Below are positions 1 through 12,056 of a stretch of DNA of 64,000 nucleotides, one piece after another (position 1 is the first letter of the stretch; the number at the start of each line of letters is the position of its first letter). The DNA comes from Spongilla lacustris (taxonomy: Eukaryota; Porifera; Demospongiae; Spongillida; Spongillidae), in NCBI GenBank assembly GCA_949361645.1, contig OX442416.1, positions 9,107,129-9,171,128 on the forward strand, written 5' to 3'. The position numbers and the translations under genes were made by a program. The notes under the pieces are model-generated. The model did not search any database, had not been told where the DNA came from, and was given only the letters and a program-made list of their open reading frames with translations.

Positions 1-7
1 GCGGTAG

Positions 8-193
8 CGCGTAGTAGTAAAGCGGTTGGAGTGGGCAAGGGCAAATATCGGCGAAGCGTTGTGTGTTGATGGCTTTTAAAGCCATCAAGACGCAATGCCT
101 CACCGTTGTTTAGTTTAACGATGTTATGTGGTCGGACGAAAGCACTATTCAAATTGAAACACATTGCCGGTTTTGTTGCCACAAGCAAGGATA
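8..193 (+). pseudogene. Tc1/mariner-like transposase fragment
   Basis: Two short stretches in different frames read like neighbouring parts of a Tc1/mariner-type DDE transposase. From about position 20 the frame gives KRLEWARANIGEA. From position 114 another frame gives FNDVMWSDESTIQIETH and then RFCCHKQG before a stop at 192-194. The WSDES segment is the usual context of the first catalytic aspartate in this superfamily. The frame change, an in-frame stop upstream and the abrupt loss of similarity at the minisatellite that begins near 205 mark it as a broken remnant. The window edge cuts off anything further upstream. Family assignment rests on remembered motif shape. Confidence 0.6.
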
Positions 194-204
194 ACTGCCC
201 AGGA

Positions 205-1790
205 GCAAACAACGCACTCCTCCCCTTTGATAGGCATATCAGTACGAACACCCTCTCCTCCCCTTTGATAGGCATATCAGTACGAACATCCCCTCCTCCC
301 CTTTGATAGGCATATCAGTACGAACACCCCCTCCTCCCCTTTGATAGGCACATCAGTACACACAACCCCCTCCTCCCCTTTGATAGGCACATCAGTATGA
401 ATAACCCCTTCCTCCCCTTTGATAGGCACATCAGTACGAACGCCCCCTCCTCCCCTTTGATGGACACATCAGTACACACAACCCCCTCCCCCCTTTGATA
501 GGCACATCAGTACAAACATCCCACTCCTCCCCTTTGATAGGCACATGTGTACACACAACCCTCTCCTCCCCTTTGATGGTCACATCAGTACACACAACCC
601 CTCCTCCCCTTTGATAGGCACATCAGTACACACAGCCCCTCCTCCCCTTTGATAGGCACATCAGTACACACAACCTCCTCCTCCCCTTTGATAGGCACAT
701 CAGTACGAACAACTCCCTCCTCCCCTTTGATAGGCACATCAGTACGAACACCCCTCCTCCCCTTTGATAGGCACATCAGTACACACAACCTCCTCAGTAC
801 GAACAACCCCCTCCTCCCCTTTGATAGACACATCAGTACGAACACCCCTCCTCCCCTTTGATAGGCACATCAGTACACACAACTTCCTCAGTACAAACAC
901 CCCCTCCTCCCCTTTGATAGGCATATCAGTACGAACACCCCCTCCTCCCCTTTGATAGGCACATCAGTATGAACAACCCACTCCTCCCCTTTGATAGGCA
1001 CATGTGTACACACAATCCCCTCCTCCCCTTTGATAGGCACATCAGTACGAACAACCCTTCCTCCCCTTTGATAGGCACAAGAGTACGCACAACCCCCTCC
1101 TCCCCTTTGATAGGCACATCAGTACGAACAACCCCCTCCTCCCCTTTGATAGGCACAAGAGTTCTCACAACCCCCTCCTCCCCTTTGATAGACACATCAG
1201 TATGAACAACCCCCTCCTCCCCTTTGATAGGCACAAGAGTACGCACAACCCTCTCCTCCCCTTTGATAGTACGAACACCCCCTCCTCCCCTTTGATAGCC
1301 ACATAAGGATGAGGTGTTAAATGATTATCAATCAGCACAGCTACTTGTAAATTCCAACGTTATATATATGATTGATAATCATTTGACACTTCATCCTTAC
1401 GTGCCTATCAAAGGGGAGGAGGGGGTTGTGTACTCATTGCCTATCAAAGGGGAGGAGGGTGTGTTCACCTGTTCGTACTGATGTGCCTATCAAAGGGAAG
1501 GAGGGGGTTGTGTGTACTGATGTGTCTATCAAAGGGGAGGAGGGGGTTGTGTGTACTGATGTGTCTATCAAAGGGGAGGAGGGGGTTGTGTGTACTGATG
1601 TGTCTATCAAAGGGGAGGAGGGGGTTGTGTGTACTCGTGTGCCTATCAAAGGGGAGGAGGGGGTTGTTCGTAATGATGTGCCTATCAAAGGGGAGGAGGA
1701 GGTTGTGTGTACACATATGCCCATCAATGGGGAGGAGAGGGTTGTTCGTACTGATGTGCCTATCAAAGGGGAGGAGGGGATTGTGTGGAG
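205..1790. repeat. Fold-back minisatellite, inverted arms of ~38-41 bp units
   Basis: About 28 tandem copies of a unit around CTCCTCCCCTTTGATAGGC followed by ACATCAGTACGAACA fill about 205-1300. About ten copies of the same unit in the opposite orientation fill 1399-1790. The centre is a separate inverted repeat. Units differ by point changes and small indels, for example GATGG for GATAGG or ATGTGTACAC for ATCAGTACAC, so the array is not a clean recent amplification. Long open frames appear on both strands and in several frames only because the unit lacks stops; they are not genes. Long inverted arms made of short tandem repeats are the hallmark of Foldback-type elements, but no terminus or target duplication could be defined here. 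Confidence 0.85.
1305..1398. repeat. Central inverted repeat of the fold-back minisatellite
   Basis: Arms of about 30 bp, 1305-1334 and 1369-1398, are near-perfect reverse complements (left arm begins AAGGATGAGGTGTTAAATGA). They flank a 34 bp spacer. Their sequence is unlike the minisatellite unit, so the turning point of the fold-back is its own module. Confidence 0.8.
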
Positions 1791-2059
1791 GCAAAAATCA
1801 TTTCCCAATGATAAGCAGTAACCACCTGTACATACCAGAGATAATATCTCTGTACATACCAAGGTTCCCGTAGGCCTTGTGTAGACCCTATCCGTGGACG
1901 ATTTTATAGATAGAAGTACATGTAGACCTTATACAATAAATTTAACCGTTCGAGCAACCGTATACAACATTGCTGAATAGCCTTAACTCCAAAGATAATT
2001 TGTTTCGCCAACTTTCTGAGAAAATTTATTGCTGTTCTTAGCGTAGCCAATGATTTCGT
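1791..2059. other. Intergenic, no gene recognised
   Basis: AT-rich sequence between the minisatellite and a CpG-containing repeat. Short direct repeats of GTACATACCA occur near 1828-1862. No coding signal was recognised. Confidence 0.5.
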
Positions 2060-2215
2060 GATGCGTTCGAAATGTGAAACCTCGCAGTGTTCGAACGTTC
2101 GTGAAACTTCGCAGCGTACGCGTTTGAACACTCGACAAACTTCACAGCGTACGCGTTTGAACGTTCAACAAACCTTGCAGCATTTGAACGTTCACGTACG
2201 AACGCGGCGATCGAT
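2060..2215. repeat. Short CpG-containing tandem repeat
   Basis: Around four degenerate copies of a ~30-33 bp unit carrying TTCGAACGTTCGTGAAAC-like and GCAGCGTACGCGTTTGAAC-like pieces. The cores GAACGTTC and TACGCGT are self-complementary. CpG content is high compared with the AT-rich surroundings. Open frames on both strands here reflect the repeat. Confidence 0.65.
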
Positions 2216-2683
2216 AATGCACACAGGGGAATTAACATACCGTTTAAATCGAACGGCGTTACGTGATAAATGAGTGACAAATTATACCGTTACCGTGCAG
2301 TACAGTTGGACCGACGTGCCGGTTATTCTAACGACCGTGCAACGGCAACGGCATAATAATAAACGTAAACTTTTTTGTGACCGCTACTGTACATGTACAT
2401 TAAAAAAAAAAAAAAGAATTAAGTTGTTGTGTGGACACCTGGTACAACTTGTATTTGGAATATAGAATTTAGTTCAGAGTATAAGTAGAAGCCTCGGCAT
2501 TTTATGCATTTTTAAGATTTTCTAATAAAACCATTGAGTAAAATTTTGAATTAGAAAAAGAAAAGTTGTGGGCCCATTGTGATGGGTTTTGTAAGAGCTA
2601 ATGTTGTGCATGTTATTTTGTAAGCATATATGGATGCCCAATAGGTCCTGTTTGTAATTGATGTTGAAGTGTGTGTGTGCATG

Positions 2684-2723
<40 letters not shown>

Positions 2724-3960
2724 GAAATTTTGTAACAGCTAATTTGACATGCATGTGTGTGTGTGCATGTGTGTGTGCATGTGTGTATGCATGTGTGTGT
2801 GTGCATGTGTGTGCATGTGTGTATGCATGTGGGTGTGTACATATTCGTGTGTGCATGTGTATGTGTTAAGGAAAAGCTTAGTGAATTTTTTGTGATATAA
2901 ATTTGGCTGTAATTACATGTACATGTAGTGTACAGTATGAGTTTTTTTTAAGTCCTACAAAAGATTCATTTGTTCTGTAAGAGCTACATGTACATGTACA
3001 TGTAGTGTATATATTTAAAAAATATGTACACACATGTACATGTACATCCTTTAATAGCTTTTAAAAATTGAATTTAGTTGTTCTGTGGATGCCTAAACTG
3101 GTACAATGTACATGTACATTTAAAATATTTAGTTGTTACGTGGACAACTTGTACATGTATTTGGAATATAGAGAATTTAGTTCAGAGTATAAGTACATGT
3201 AGAAGTCTCGTCATTTTACATGTATGCATTTTGAAGATTTTCTAATAAAACCATTGAGTAAAATTTTGAATTAGAAATAGAAATCATGAGTCAGCCACAC
3301 CCCCTTCTGCTGCCACTGATGTTACTGCATCTGTATTGATTTGGCTGCTGATGTTCTGCACAACCATTCCCATCTGGTGATATTATGTACATCGATTTCA
3401 ACCAACAAAAGCTCTTTTAAGAGCTTACACTTTTGAAAGAAGATTGAACACCTTTCTGATAATCTGCTTCCTGTATATTATCTCATTTCCATTGCACACT
3501 GGTATTGCATTGAATAAATAATGTCATAGTCATTACTTTTACCTATGCTGTACACTGTGCCACTGTATGAGTAGGTAGTTTTAAATTAATGCCACATAGA
3601 TTTATACCTTGCCACACAGGTCAGCTGTATATATTTGAAGGTGTATCTAAAGTTTAGAAACAGGTCAAAGTGAAAAACATTTTATTATCATAGGAAATTA
3701 AGCTACTAACATGGATATTTTATCACATGTACTGAGTATATCCATTAAAAAATAAATAATAATAATAATTTTCCCCCTGAAAATTCATGCATCAATTCGA
3801 TCTGACCACATTGGGAAACCCACATTCGACAAAAAACATACCATAGAAAATTTATATAAACTTAGCTTCCTGAAGGTACATATATATTAAGATTACGAAA
3901 ACAATTTCAAATTAGCGGAGTTAATAATTAGCTGTGTACTTAGATCCATTATATGCTTCG
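2216..3960. other. Upstream region of reiterated modules and (GT)n
   Basis: No gene seen. It holds two copies of a ~105 bp module ending in ATAAAACCATTGAGTAAAAT (about 2447-2551 and 3150-3268), a module with GTAAGAGCTAATGTTGTGCA near 2590, an interrupted (GT)n block at about 2684-2860, and a block at 3407-3560 repeated at 18.6 kb. The 3' part leads into the THUMPD1-like start at 3961. Confidence 0.6.
3407..3560. repeat. Dispersed repeat block, copy 1 (copy 2 at 18,597-18,740)
   Basis: A ~150 bp stretch running from CTCTTTTAAGAGCTTACAC through GAACACCTTTCTGATAATCT to the TGTACACTGTGCC region recurs almost unchanged at 18,597-18,740. The two copies bracket the module mosaic. Confidence 0.75.
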
Positions 3961-4026
3961 ATGTCTGATGCACAGAAGAAGAGGCGTTCGAAGGTCTACT
4001 ATGGCGCTCGTCCTCCAAAACGAAGG
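3961..4026 (+). CDS. THUMPD1: THUMPD1/Tan1-like protein, exon 1
   Basis: The ATG at 3961 opens 22 codons, MSDAQKKRRSKVYYGARPPK then RR, and the frame meets a good donor (GTACGT) at 4027. The short lysine/arginine-rich N-terminus fits THUMPD1 proteins. In yeast and human the family member (Tan1/THUMPD1) is an RNA-binding adaptor that helps the acetyltransferase Kre33/NAT10 make N4-acetylcytidine in serine and leucine tRNAs. The start was chosen because it is the first ATG and the frame joins exon 2 in phase 0 across a 55 bp intron (4027-4081). Reading through the donor gives only a short false extension. Confidence 0.75.
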
Positions 4027-4081
4027 GTACGTGTGCAATAGTGCAATAGTGCAATATGATTTAACGTGCCCTATCCTGCAG

Positions 4082-4192
4082 CGCCTCGGCCGTCCTGAAG
4101 CGGATCTGAGTCCAGGAATGAAGGGAACTATTATCACTACTAATGTGCTAGAGAAACGGTGTGTTTTAGAGGCCTATCAGATCCTTAACGAG
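4082..4192 (+). CDS. THUMPD1: THUMPD1/Tan1-like protein, exon 2
   Basis: The exon follows an acceptor (CTATCCTGCAG) and ends at a GTACGG donor. It is 37 codons, phase 0 at both ends. The product includes LSPGMKGTIITTNVLEKRCV and then LEAYQILNE, closely resembling the conserved start of human THUMPD1, where a 'pGl.GilIT.N..E.kCv.EAy.lLNEYGD' pattern precedes the THUMP domain. The last residues NE join in frame to the YGDKLYGPE that opens exon 3, as in the human protein. This matching junction is the strongest evidence that the three exons belong together. Confidence 0.8.
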
Positions 4193-4858
4193 GTACGGGA
4201 GGCGCTCGTTGTGTTTACAGATGGGCTTAGATTAGAGTGTACCTCTGCCTGTGCAGGACTGGAATTTATCCAATTTTCTCCCTCAAATACATGACATGTT
4301 AATGGTACCGGTATACAAGTAGTCTGATATTGGTTTCCCAAGGCTACGACCAAGAGAAACAAACATACACAAAAAAAAGTCTTCTAAGAAGGTTTTCCTC
4401 ATGCATGGTAGTGGTAGTGACTGGAGTTTTTAGTGGGAGTACTGTGAGGTTTCCCAGTGCATTGCATAGCTACATGTAAGCATGGCACATTTTTAGGATT
4501 ATCTTGTGTGTGTATGGTATGTGTGTATGTGTATATGTGTGTGTGTGTTTGTTTTGGATTGCTAATATTTACATGTACATGTACATGTATTATCACATTA
4601 GCAGATAGTTATTTTTAAATTCATTCCTACACCATTTTATTTTAAGAATGTTAGAATTGTCTTATGTGTTTACATCATTTCAACTGTACATGTAATTTGA
4701 GTGACTTATGTTATTTCAATTGCATGCATGTGTTTGGTGTGTGTGATTGCTATTTACATGTATTATCAAGATGGTAGCAGATTAAAAAAAAATTGTTGAT
4801 AAGTATTTTAATTTAATTGATAAGTATTTTAATTTAATTAGTAAAATCCCTACAGCCA

Positions 4859-4865
4859 ATACACA

Positions 4866-4959
<94 letters not shown>
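4859..4959. repeat. (CA)n microsatellite
   Basis: About 100 bp of nearly pure CA repeat, followed directly by the AGTTCTGGGCCCTAAAGAAG module that also follows other CA tracts in the window. Confidence 0.95.
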
Positions 4960-4960
<1 letters not shown>

Positions 4961-5620
4961 GTTCTGGGCCCTAAAGAAGCACCTTAATGGTGGACACCCA
5001 ATTTTGTAAAAATGGAAATAAAATACATGTACCTGCATGTACATGTACATGTACATGTACTGTGTATTCAGAACCAAATTAATTTCATTGGGTACAGAAA
5101 TCCATACATATTGATGTGCTTGCTTAGATGTAATATAATGTTTGTGTCCATTCTGTATTTCAATACACATGTGAATTTTATTTGGAGAAAAAACAAAACA
5201 AGGCATTATTAATACAATTACTGGCCAGAATAAAAGTGTTGCATTCTTTCAGTATACATATTTTAAGAACCATGAACTGGCACCCACATTTGTGTTAATT
5301 TATTTGGGACTTCTGCTCCTCTAATACATGTATTAAAATTGTAACCCCCACAAACGATTACATGTACTTGTAAAATAAATAAAATTTCAAAGCTAGGTTT
5401 GTCATGCTAGGTAGTGACTGGAGTTTTTTGTGGGAGTACTGTGAGGTTTCCCAGTGCATTGCATAGCTCACAAATTGATGATAATTAAATCCATAATACA
5501 TTGTATGTACATGTGCTTTAAATAAAGTAAGGTACAATCACATTACCAATCAACACTATAGTTGGTGTTCTTTCTGTAAGTGGTGCTTCTTTAGAACCAG
5601 TACTGGTACATGTACATGTA

Positions 5621-5774
<154 letters not shown>

Positions 5775-6323
5775 GAATTACATTGATAAGAAAAGTGTCC
5801 ACACACTTAAAACTGGCATTTGATTGCTGGCCAGTGATATGAGTTGGGGTAGCACATTCTATACTCCTAGTCCATGCTAGGCTTTTGAAATACATCAAAG
5901 TGGACATACCAAATTAAGCACACTTTCTTTGCGGACGAGGCACACATGTAGAATCGAGCAATGAAAATCAAAAGAATGGTTATAAACTTAGAAGTCAATT
6001 ACATGTACATGTACATGTAAATAAATAATATAATTCATCTTTTATGCACATAATTATACACACATATATGTACATGTACCTGTAGTTATACTTCACGTCA
6101 AGGTTTTGTTTTTTTGAAGGTCTCCAAAATATTTGGTGGTGCTTCAGCGCCCCCGAGCGCCCTGTTGTCTACGGTCTTGTGACCAAGAGAAACACACAAG
6201 GTACATTTAAATCTGTCATGCATGGGTGTGGGTTACTGGAGTTTTTTGTGGGAGTACTGTGAGGTTTCCCAGTGCATTGCATAGCTAAGCATGCCACATC
6301 TTTAGGATTATCTTATGTGTGTA

Positions 6324-6434
<111 letters not shown>

Positions 6435-7009
6435 ATTATTTCAACTGTTTATATTTTAATATGTTTTGCAAACCACTATTGCCAATAAGACTCAATCAGG
6501 CTTTTATGAGCATGATAATACCAGCAATGTGGGGCAAGGACTGACTTTTAGAAAGCTTAGATACCATTCTTGAACCTACATGTACATGTAAAAAGGTTTC
6601 TCCTGTGATCTTATAAGATAAAATAGCCACAGTTCATTGAAGCATTCCAGGTTTGGCCCAAAATTTATACATGTATTATATTTCACAAAATGTATATGCA
6701 CCCATTTGGGCAGTAGACATGTAATTTTTTATTGTATGTTCATGTGAAAACCTTCTTTGTAAGTACATCTACAAGCCTCATTATTTTATGCATTCATTTT
6801 GTAGCTGTAGAAGCTCAGTTTTTTAAATGATACATGTACATGTGCACAGGTATTTTTGAATTGTTTTGCAAGATAAATGTACATATGTGTGTTTGTGCAT
6901 GTGTGTGTTTGGTGTGTGTGATTGCTACATGTATTTATTATCAAGATTATAATTATAAATTTGGTTAATTAGTTTTTTGTTTTTAATTTAATTTGTAAAA
7001 TTCCTGCAG

Positions 7010-7011
<2 letters not shown>

Positions 7012-7063
<52 letters not shown>

Positions 7064-7069
7064 ACACAC
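7012..7069. repeat. (CA)n microsatellite
   Basis: About 58 bp of CA repeat with one interruption, again followed by the AGTTCTGGGCCCTAAAGAAG module. Confidence 0.95.
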
Positions 7070-7901
7070 CAGTTCTGGGCCCTAAAGAAGCACCCTGATG
7101 CTTACAGAATGGACACCAATAAATTGGTTGTAAAAATGGAAATAATATACTTGCATGTACGTGTATGTACATGTACTTGTATGTATTTAGAACCAAATTA
7201 ATTTAATTGGGTACAGAACCATACATATTGATGAGCTTGCTTAGAAGTACAATGTAATATACATGTAATGTGTTTGTCCATTCTGTATTTCAATACACAT
7301 GTGAATTTTATTTGGAGGCGAAAAAAACAGGGCATTACAATTACAATTAAAAGTGTTACATTCTTTCAGTATACATGTACAGCATATTTTAAGAACCATG
7401 AACTGGCACCCACATTTCTGTTACTTTATTTTGGAGTTTCTGCTCCTCTCATATTATGTCAGCCCAAAAACAATTACATGTAATAAATAAATTTTTCAAA
7501 GGTTTAATTGTCATGCATGGTAGTGACTGCAGTTTTTAGTGGGAGTACTGTGAGGTTGCCCAGTGCATTACATAGTTAAGCATGCCACATATTTTATCTT
7601 GTGTTAGTGTGCGTGTGTGTGTTTAAAGTATTTTAATTTGCAAAGCATGATATGCAAATCATATTTGTACCAGCAATGTGGGGCAAGGACTGACTTTTAG
7701 AAAGCTTAGATACCACTCTTGAACCTACAATGTAAAAAGACTTCTCTTGTGATCTGATAAGATAAAATTGCCAAAATTGAAGCACTCGTACTGTTAATGT
7801 ACATGCAGACATATGCACCCATTTGGGCAGTATAGCTGCAGTGCACTTTTTTCACCAGTTGTCAACCTTTGTGTGGTTATGTCTATATCCTGTGTTTGTA
7901 G

Positions 7902-8141
7902 TATGGAGACAAGCTGTATGGACCTGAAAGCTGCACTGACGTAGCCAGTGATGGTGGGGAAGACATAGAGGAGGCCATCGCCAAGGAGATGGAAGAAGGG
8001 CAGCCAAGAGAGGAGGTTCCAAGCCACCAGCACAGGTGTGAAGAACGTGGTGTTCATCCAGTGTAGGGACTCTGTGGACCCCTGCAAGCTGCTCCACCAC
8101 CTCTTCAAGGAGATAGCCCAGGAAGGAAAGCAGAAATCAAG
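7902..8141 (+). CDS. THUMPD1: THUMPD1/Tan1-like protein, exon 3 (frameshifted)
   Basis: The exon opens in phase 0 with YGDKLYGPE, continues as an acidic linker (EDIEEAIAKEMEEG), then changes frame near the GGG at 7998-8000. The +1 frame continues as QERRFQATSTGVKNVVFIQC and then RDSVDPCKLLHHLFKEIAQE. In human THUMPD1 an RRFQ..esGa.NVVFI segment occupies the same place, so both frames are homologous and one extra base (or two missing) separates them. Without correction the protein stops soon after CEERGVHPV. The exon ends at a GTGTGT donor in phase 2. The rest of the THUMP domain was not found downstream. This may be a pseudogene, a damaged allele or a homopolymer assembly error. Confidence 0.7.
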
Positions 8142-10536
8142 GTGTGTGGGGTGTGGGTACTTGTATGAGATCTTCAGTTTGGAGGTATTATTGCATATTA
8201 CTGTGACCTTTTCCATGGAAACGGATTTTGATGCACTGTATTTGGTGTACCTTCAACTAAATTTAGCATTAAATAAAAGCTCCTTCACGAAGGTATTGTG
8301 AGGGTTGTTTAAACTTTATCTGCGACTTTATCAAAGATGTCTGCAATTAATTAATATCACATTTGGATAAATCCTGGCTTGATTCTGTAATTATAACATA
8401 AACATTATGCTCGGTTTTTGAATTTAGTTTTAGGAATGATAATTGAAGCCTCTTACATGTAGATATGGCCCACAACTGGTGTACATGTGTGTGTGTGCGT
8501 GTGTGTGTACATGTGTGTGTGCATATGTGTGTGCATATGTGTGTGCATACATGTATGTGTGCATGTGTGTGTGTATAGTCTAAAACAGCCTCCTACATAT
8601 ACATGTATGTGTACATGTACATGTATGTGTTCTGGAAGAGCTTAGTGGATCTTTTATGATAGAAATTTGCCTGTAATTAGTTTGAGTTTTTTAAAGTCCT
8701 AGAAAAGCCCCATTTGTTATGTAAGTGCTACATTTTTAAAAATTGCACACACATGTACATGTACATATAAATCCTTTAAAGCTTTTAAAAATTGAATTTA
8801 GTTACTTTGTGGACCATGTTTTTTCAATTGCATGTATTTCTTTTAAGTGTGTGTGTGTGTTTATGGGTTTTTGTAAGAGCTAATTTTGTACTGTCTTTTT
8901 TCACAGTTAGTTAATACATCAGTGCCTGATACATGTACATGTACATGTAGCTACAGCCTACAGCTTCAGTTTGTCATTAATTGATGTACATGTACATGTA
9001 CCTGTACATGTGTAGAGGTGGGTTATAAAAAAAGCCCTCTAGGTTATGTTGAGCAAAAAGTCAGTGAAGCCTCTTAGATACAGTGTACATGTATGGCCCA
9101 CAACTGGTGTACATGTGTGTGTATGTGTGTGTGTGCATGTGTGTTTTTTATGTGTGGTTGCTATTTATTATCAAGATGCCAATTTAATTTTGTTGATAAG
9201 TATTTTGTATTAAGTGTGTGCATGTACATTGTACAGTACATGTACACACCTGTATGTGTGTGTATTTTAGAAACCAATACAACTTGGGTTTGAATTAGTT
9301 TTATTTGTTCTACACATGTACAGTGTGTACATGTATTTATATATCAGGATGCCCATGTTGGCACTTTTTTATAATGAATTCCTTGAATGTAATTCAACAC
9401 ACACACACATGCACACACCAGTTCTGGACCTTGATGCTTACAAAATGGACACCAAAATTGGTTTTTATTAATGTAAATAAAATGCTGTACTTACATGTAC
9501 ATGTATTCAGAACTGGTGCTCTGCTATCATCTTAATAACAACACACAAAAAACACCAAATAATGCATGTGTGTGTGTGTGTGCTAAATTGATTTCTTTGT
9601 GATAGAAATTTAGTTGTTATCATACAAATGTAGGCTAGGACTTACAATGTGTACATGTACATGTACAAGTACATGTTCATGTACAGCTAGAATTAATTTT
9701 TGAGTTTTTTTAAGTGTTAGAAAAACCTCATTGTTTCTGTAAGAGCTACATGTACATGTACATGTACACCAGATACAACTTGGATTTGGAATATTGAATT
9801 TAGTATAAGCAGAAGCCTCATCATGTTACATGTACATGTACATGTGTATGCATTTTGAGGATTTTCTAATGAAACCATTGAATAAAATTTTATCTAACAT
9901 ACATGTACATGTACATGTACATGTATATGCTAAATTCCTTATTGGGCACCGTATTTACATGTACATGTATCAGGCTGTATAACAACTAAGTTACTGCTTA
10001 CAAAAGTACATGTATTACAAAGCTCTTACAGAACACATGAAGTTTTAACAACTCAATTTTACGACACCTACATGTATATGTACAAGTACAGTGTATAGGA
10101 ATCATGAGTTAGAATTTAGAACATCACATACATGTAACACCTGTTGCATGGATTTTGTAAGAGGTTACTTGTATGTGTTATTTTATGTACATGTATTAAG
10201 AAATTTAGTTCATATTTGGATGCCCAATAGGTTTGAATAAATTGATGTACATGTACAACATATACATGTAAATGTGTGTTATAAAAAAGCCCTCTAGGTT
10301 ATGTTGAGTAAAAAGCCTAATGGCTTCATAAGAGCTTTGTGCAGCTTTAATTGTGCATTCTAAATTTAGTTCCATGCACTTGAATGCTCATTAAAACTGG
10401 AGTTTTGTTTTGTGTTGTTTCATTCAAGATAGATAAATAAAACTAACTTTCTGGGTCCTCTTTATGAAATGTTTATGTGTTTGTGTGATTTTTAATTGTA
10501 TGTTCATGAGAAAACCTTCAAGGATTCTTTATATAG
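8142..10536. other. Repeat-rich stretch downstream of THUMPD1-like exon 3
   Basis: I looked here for the missing 3' THUMP exons and found none. The stretch holds interrupted (GT)n near 8490-8575, many ACATGT hexamer runs, a copy of the CCATTGAATAAAATTTTAT module near 9870, and module pieces shared with 2.6 and 12.8 kb. Confidence 0.5.
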
Positions 10537-10704
10537 GCAAGAGGAACCTTTGCTGTACTGGCCACACGCTTGGCCTTTGGCTCATCCTCATTTCATAAAG
10601 CCAGGGTGATCAGTGACATGTTTGGAAGGTTAAATATCACCCTGGTTAGAGCCATAGCAAGGGCCATACTGGCTAGGAATGTGATCCCTACTGACTTTAA
10701 TTAA
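10537..10704 (+). CDS. Possible terminal exon, function unknown
   Basis: After a possible acceptor (CTTTATATAG) an open frame of 55 codons runs to TAA. It includes ARGTFAVLATRLAFGSSSFH and then KARVISDMFGRLNITLVRAI, with ordinary protein-like composition amid low-complexity DNA. No upstream partner exon was identified, and I do not recognise the family. It could be the tail of a gene or of a retroelement pol, since a pol-like fragment lies 1 kb downstream on the same strand. Confidence 0.3.
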   Translation, partial: ARGTFAVLATRLAFGSSSFHKARVISDMFGRLNITLVRAIARAILARNVIPTDFN

Positions 10705-11042
10705 ATACAGTATAATAACTTGTAGTATATAGATCGATTTATTAGTAGTGTCTTTTATATTTTGTTGTACATGTATCTTGTTAATTTCTGTGTACATGTA
10801 AGTGCATTGTTTTTTGTGCATTGCTTTCCTGTAATATAATTTTGTTTTAGGAATGATCGTTGAGGTATGGCCCACAACTTGTGCACATGTGTATGTGTCT
10901 GTACATGTACATGTATGTGTTTGTGCATGTGTGTTTGGTGTGTGGGATTGCTATTTATTATCAAGATGGTAGCAGATTATACATGTAAAATTTTTGTTAA
11001 TCAGTAGTTTTGTTTTTAATTTAATTAGTAAAATTTCTACAG

Positions 11043-11043
11043 C

Positions 11044-11081
<38 letters not shown>
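11043..11081. repeat. (CA)n microsatellite
   Basis: About 39 bp of pure CA repeat in an AT-rich setting. Confidence 0.9.
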
Positions 11082-11083
<2 letters not shown>

Positions 11084-11750
11084 TCTAACTTACATGTATC
11101 AGTAATCATATATACCTGTAGTTGATAGTGTGGAATGTGTCTATTATATGCTGTCTGCAGCCAAGTAAAGTCAGACTTCATGCGTAGCCAAAAATGTGTG
11201 TATTAATGTGTAGGGTTTGTGTTCAATATGATTATACATACATAATTAATAATTAATTATTTTTTCCCCATAACCCATATATTATTTTATGCATGTATAT
11301 ATACAATGAATTTTCAAATATTGGTCCTACATGTATGCGTAGGACTTGGATCTGGGAATGCAGAAATCTGTACATATTGATGAACTAGCTTACATTTTTT
11401 ATAGATGTAATATAATGTTGATGTCCGTTGTTGGTGTTATTTGGAGAAAAAAGAGTTATGCATTATAATTGCATAAATTGAATTACTTTAACTTTAGTAA
11501 CCTGGAATAAAATTGTTGCATGTACATATATATGTACAGCATATTTTAAGAACCATCATTTCTGTTACTTTGGGACTTTCACCTCCACTCATAATGTCTC
11601 TCCAAAAACAATTAATTTTAATAATTATAATTGAGTGTGTGAGTGTGTTAGGATACGTATATGTTGTTGTTAGCCATACATGTATGTGTATGTATTCCTT
11701 GTTTATTATAATAGTATACATGTAGTATCATTAAAATCAGATATACATGT

Positions 11751-12056
11751 ACAATTGCTGCAAAGCAAGTTGGAGCAGTTGCTCAACAGGCAGAAGAAAA
11801 GAAGATGCAGAAGTATAAACACCTTGACTCTTGCTACTTTTTCACTCCAGTGGCAATAGAAACAAGTGGAGTTTTTGGACCAAAGACAATGGAGTTCCTG
11901 AAAGGTTTGGGACATCGGTTGAGGCAGGTGTCTGGAGAAGCCAACTCCTTTGCATACCTCACTCAGAGACTCTCAGTTGCCGTCCAACTTGGCAATGCAG
12001 CTTCCGTGTTGGGAACAATGAAGATGGGCAGTCAGGAGGAAGAGTTTTTTGTATAG
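11751..12056 (+). pseudogene. Non-LTR-type retroelement pol C-terminal fragment
   Basis: The open frame to the TAG at 12,054 gives AAKQVGAVAQQAEEKKMQKY, then KHLDSCYFFTPVAIETSGVF and GPKTMEFLKGLG, ending near QRLSVAVQLGNAASVLGT. This pattern (HLd..y.F.PvaiETsGvfGp...fl..lG.r...); (QR.sVAiQ.GNAA.vLGT) is one I remember from the C-terminal end of reverse-transcriptase polyproteins of marine invertebrate retroelements. No RT core is nearby, so it is a fragment. Similar AT-rich sequences with GTGAGTGTGTTAGGATA lie on both sides (about 11,633 and 12,063). Assignment is from memory. Confidence 0.55.

Noticed and set aside
205..1790. CRISPR array
   Set aside because: Units are contiguous without unique spacers, the array is inverted in the middle, and the DNA is clearly eukaryotic.
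205..1870. Overlapping frames of 60-142 codons on both strands
   Set aside because: The ~39 bp minisatellite unit lacks stops in most frames. No start context or splice logic, and the same peptide appears in shifted frames.
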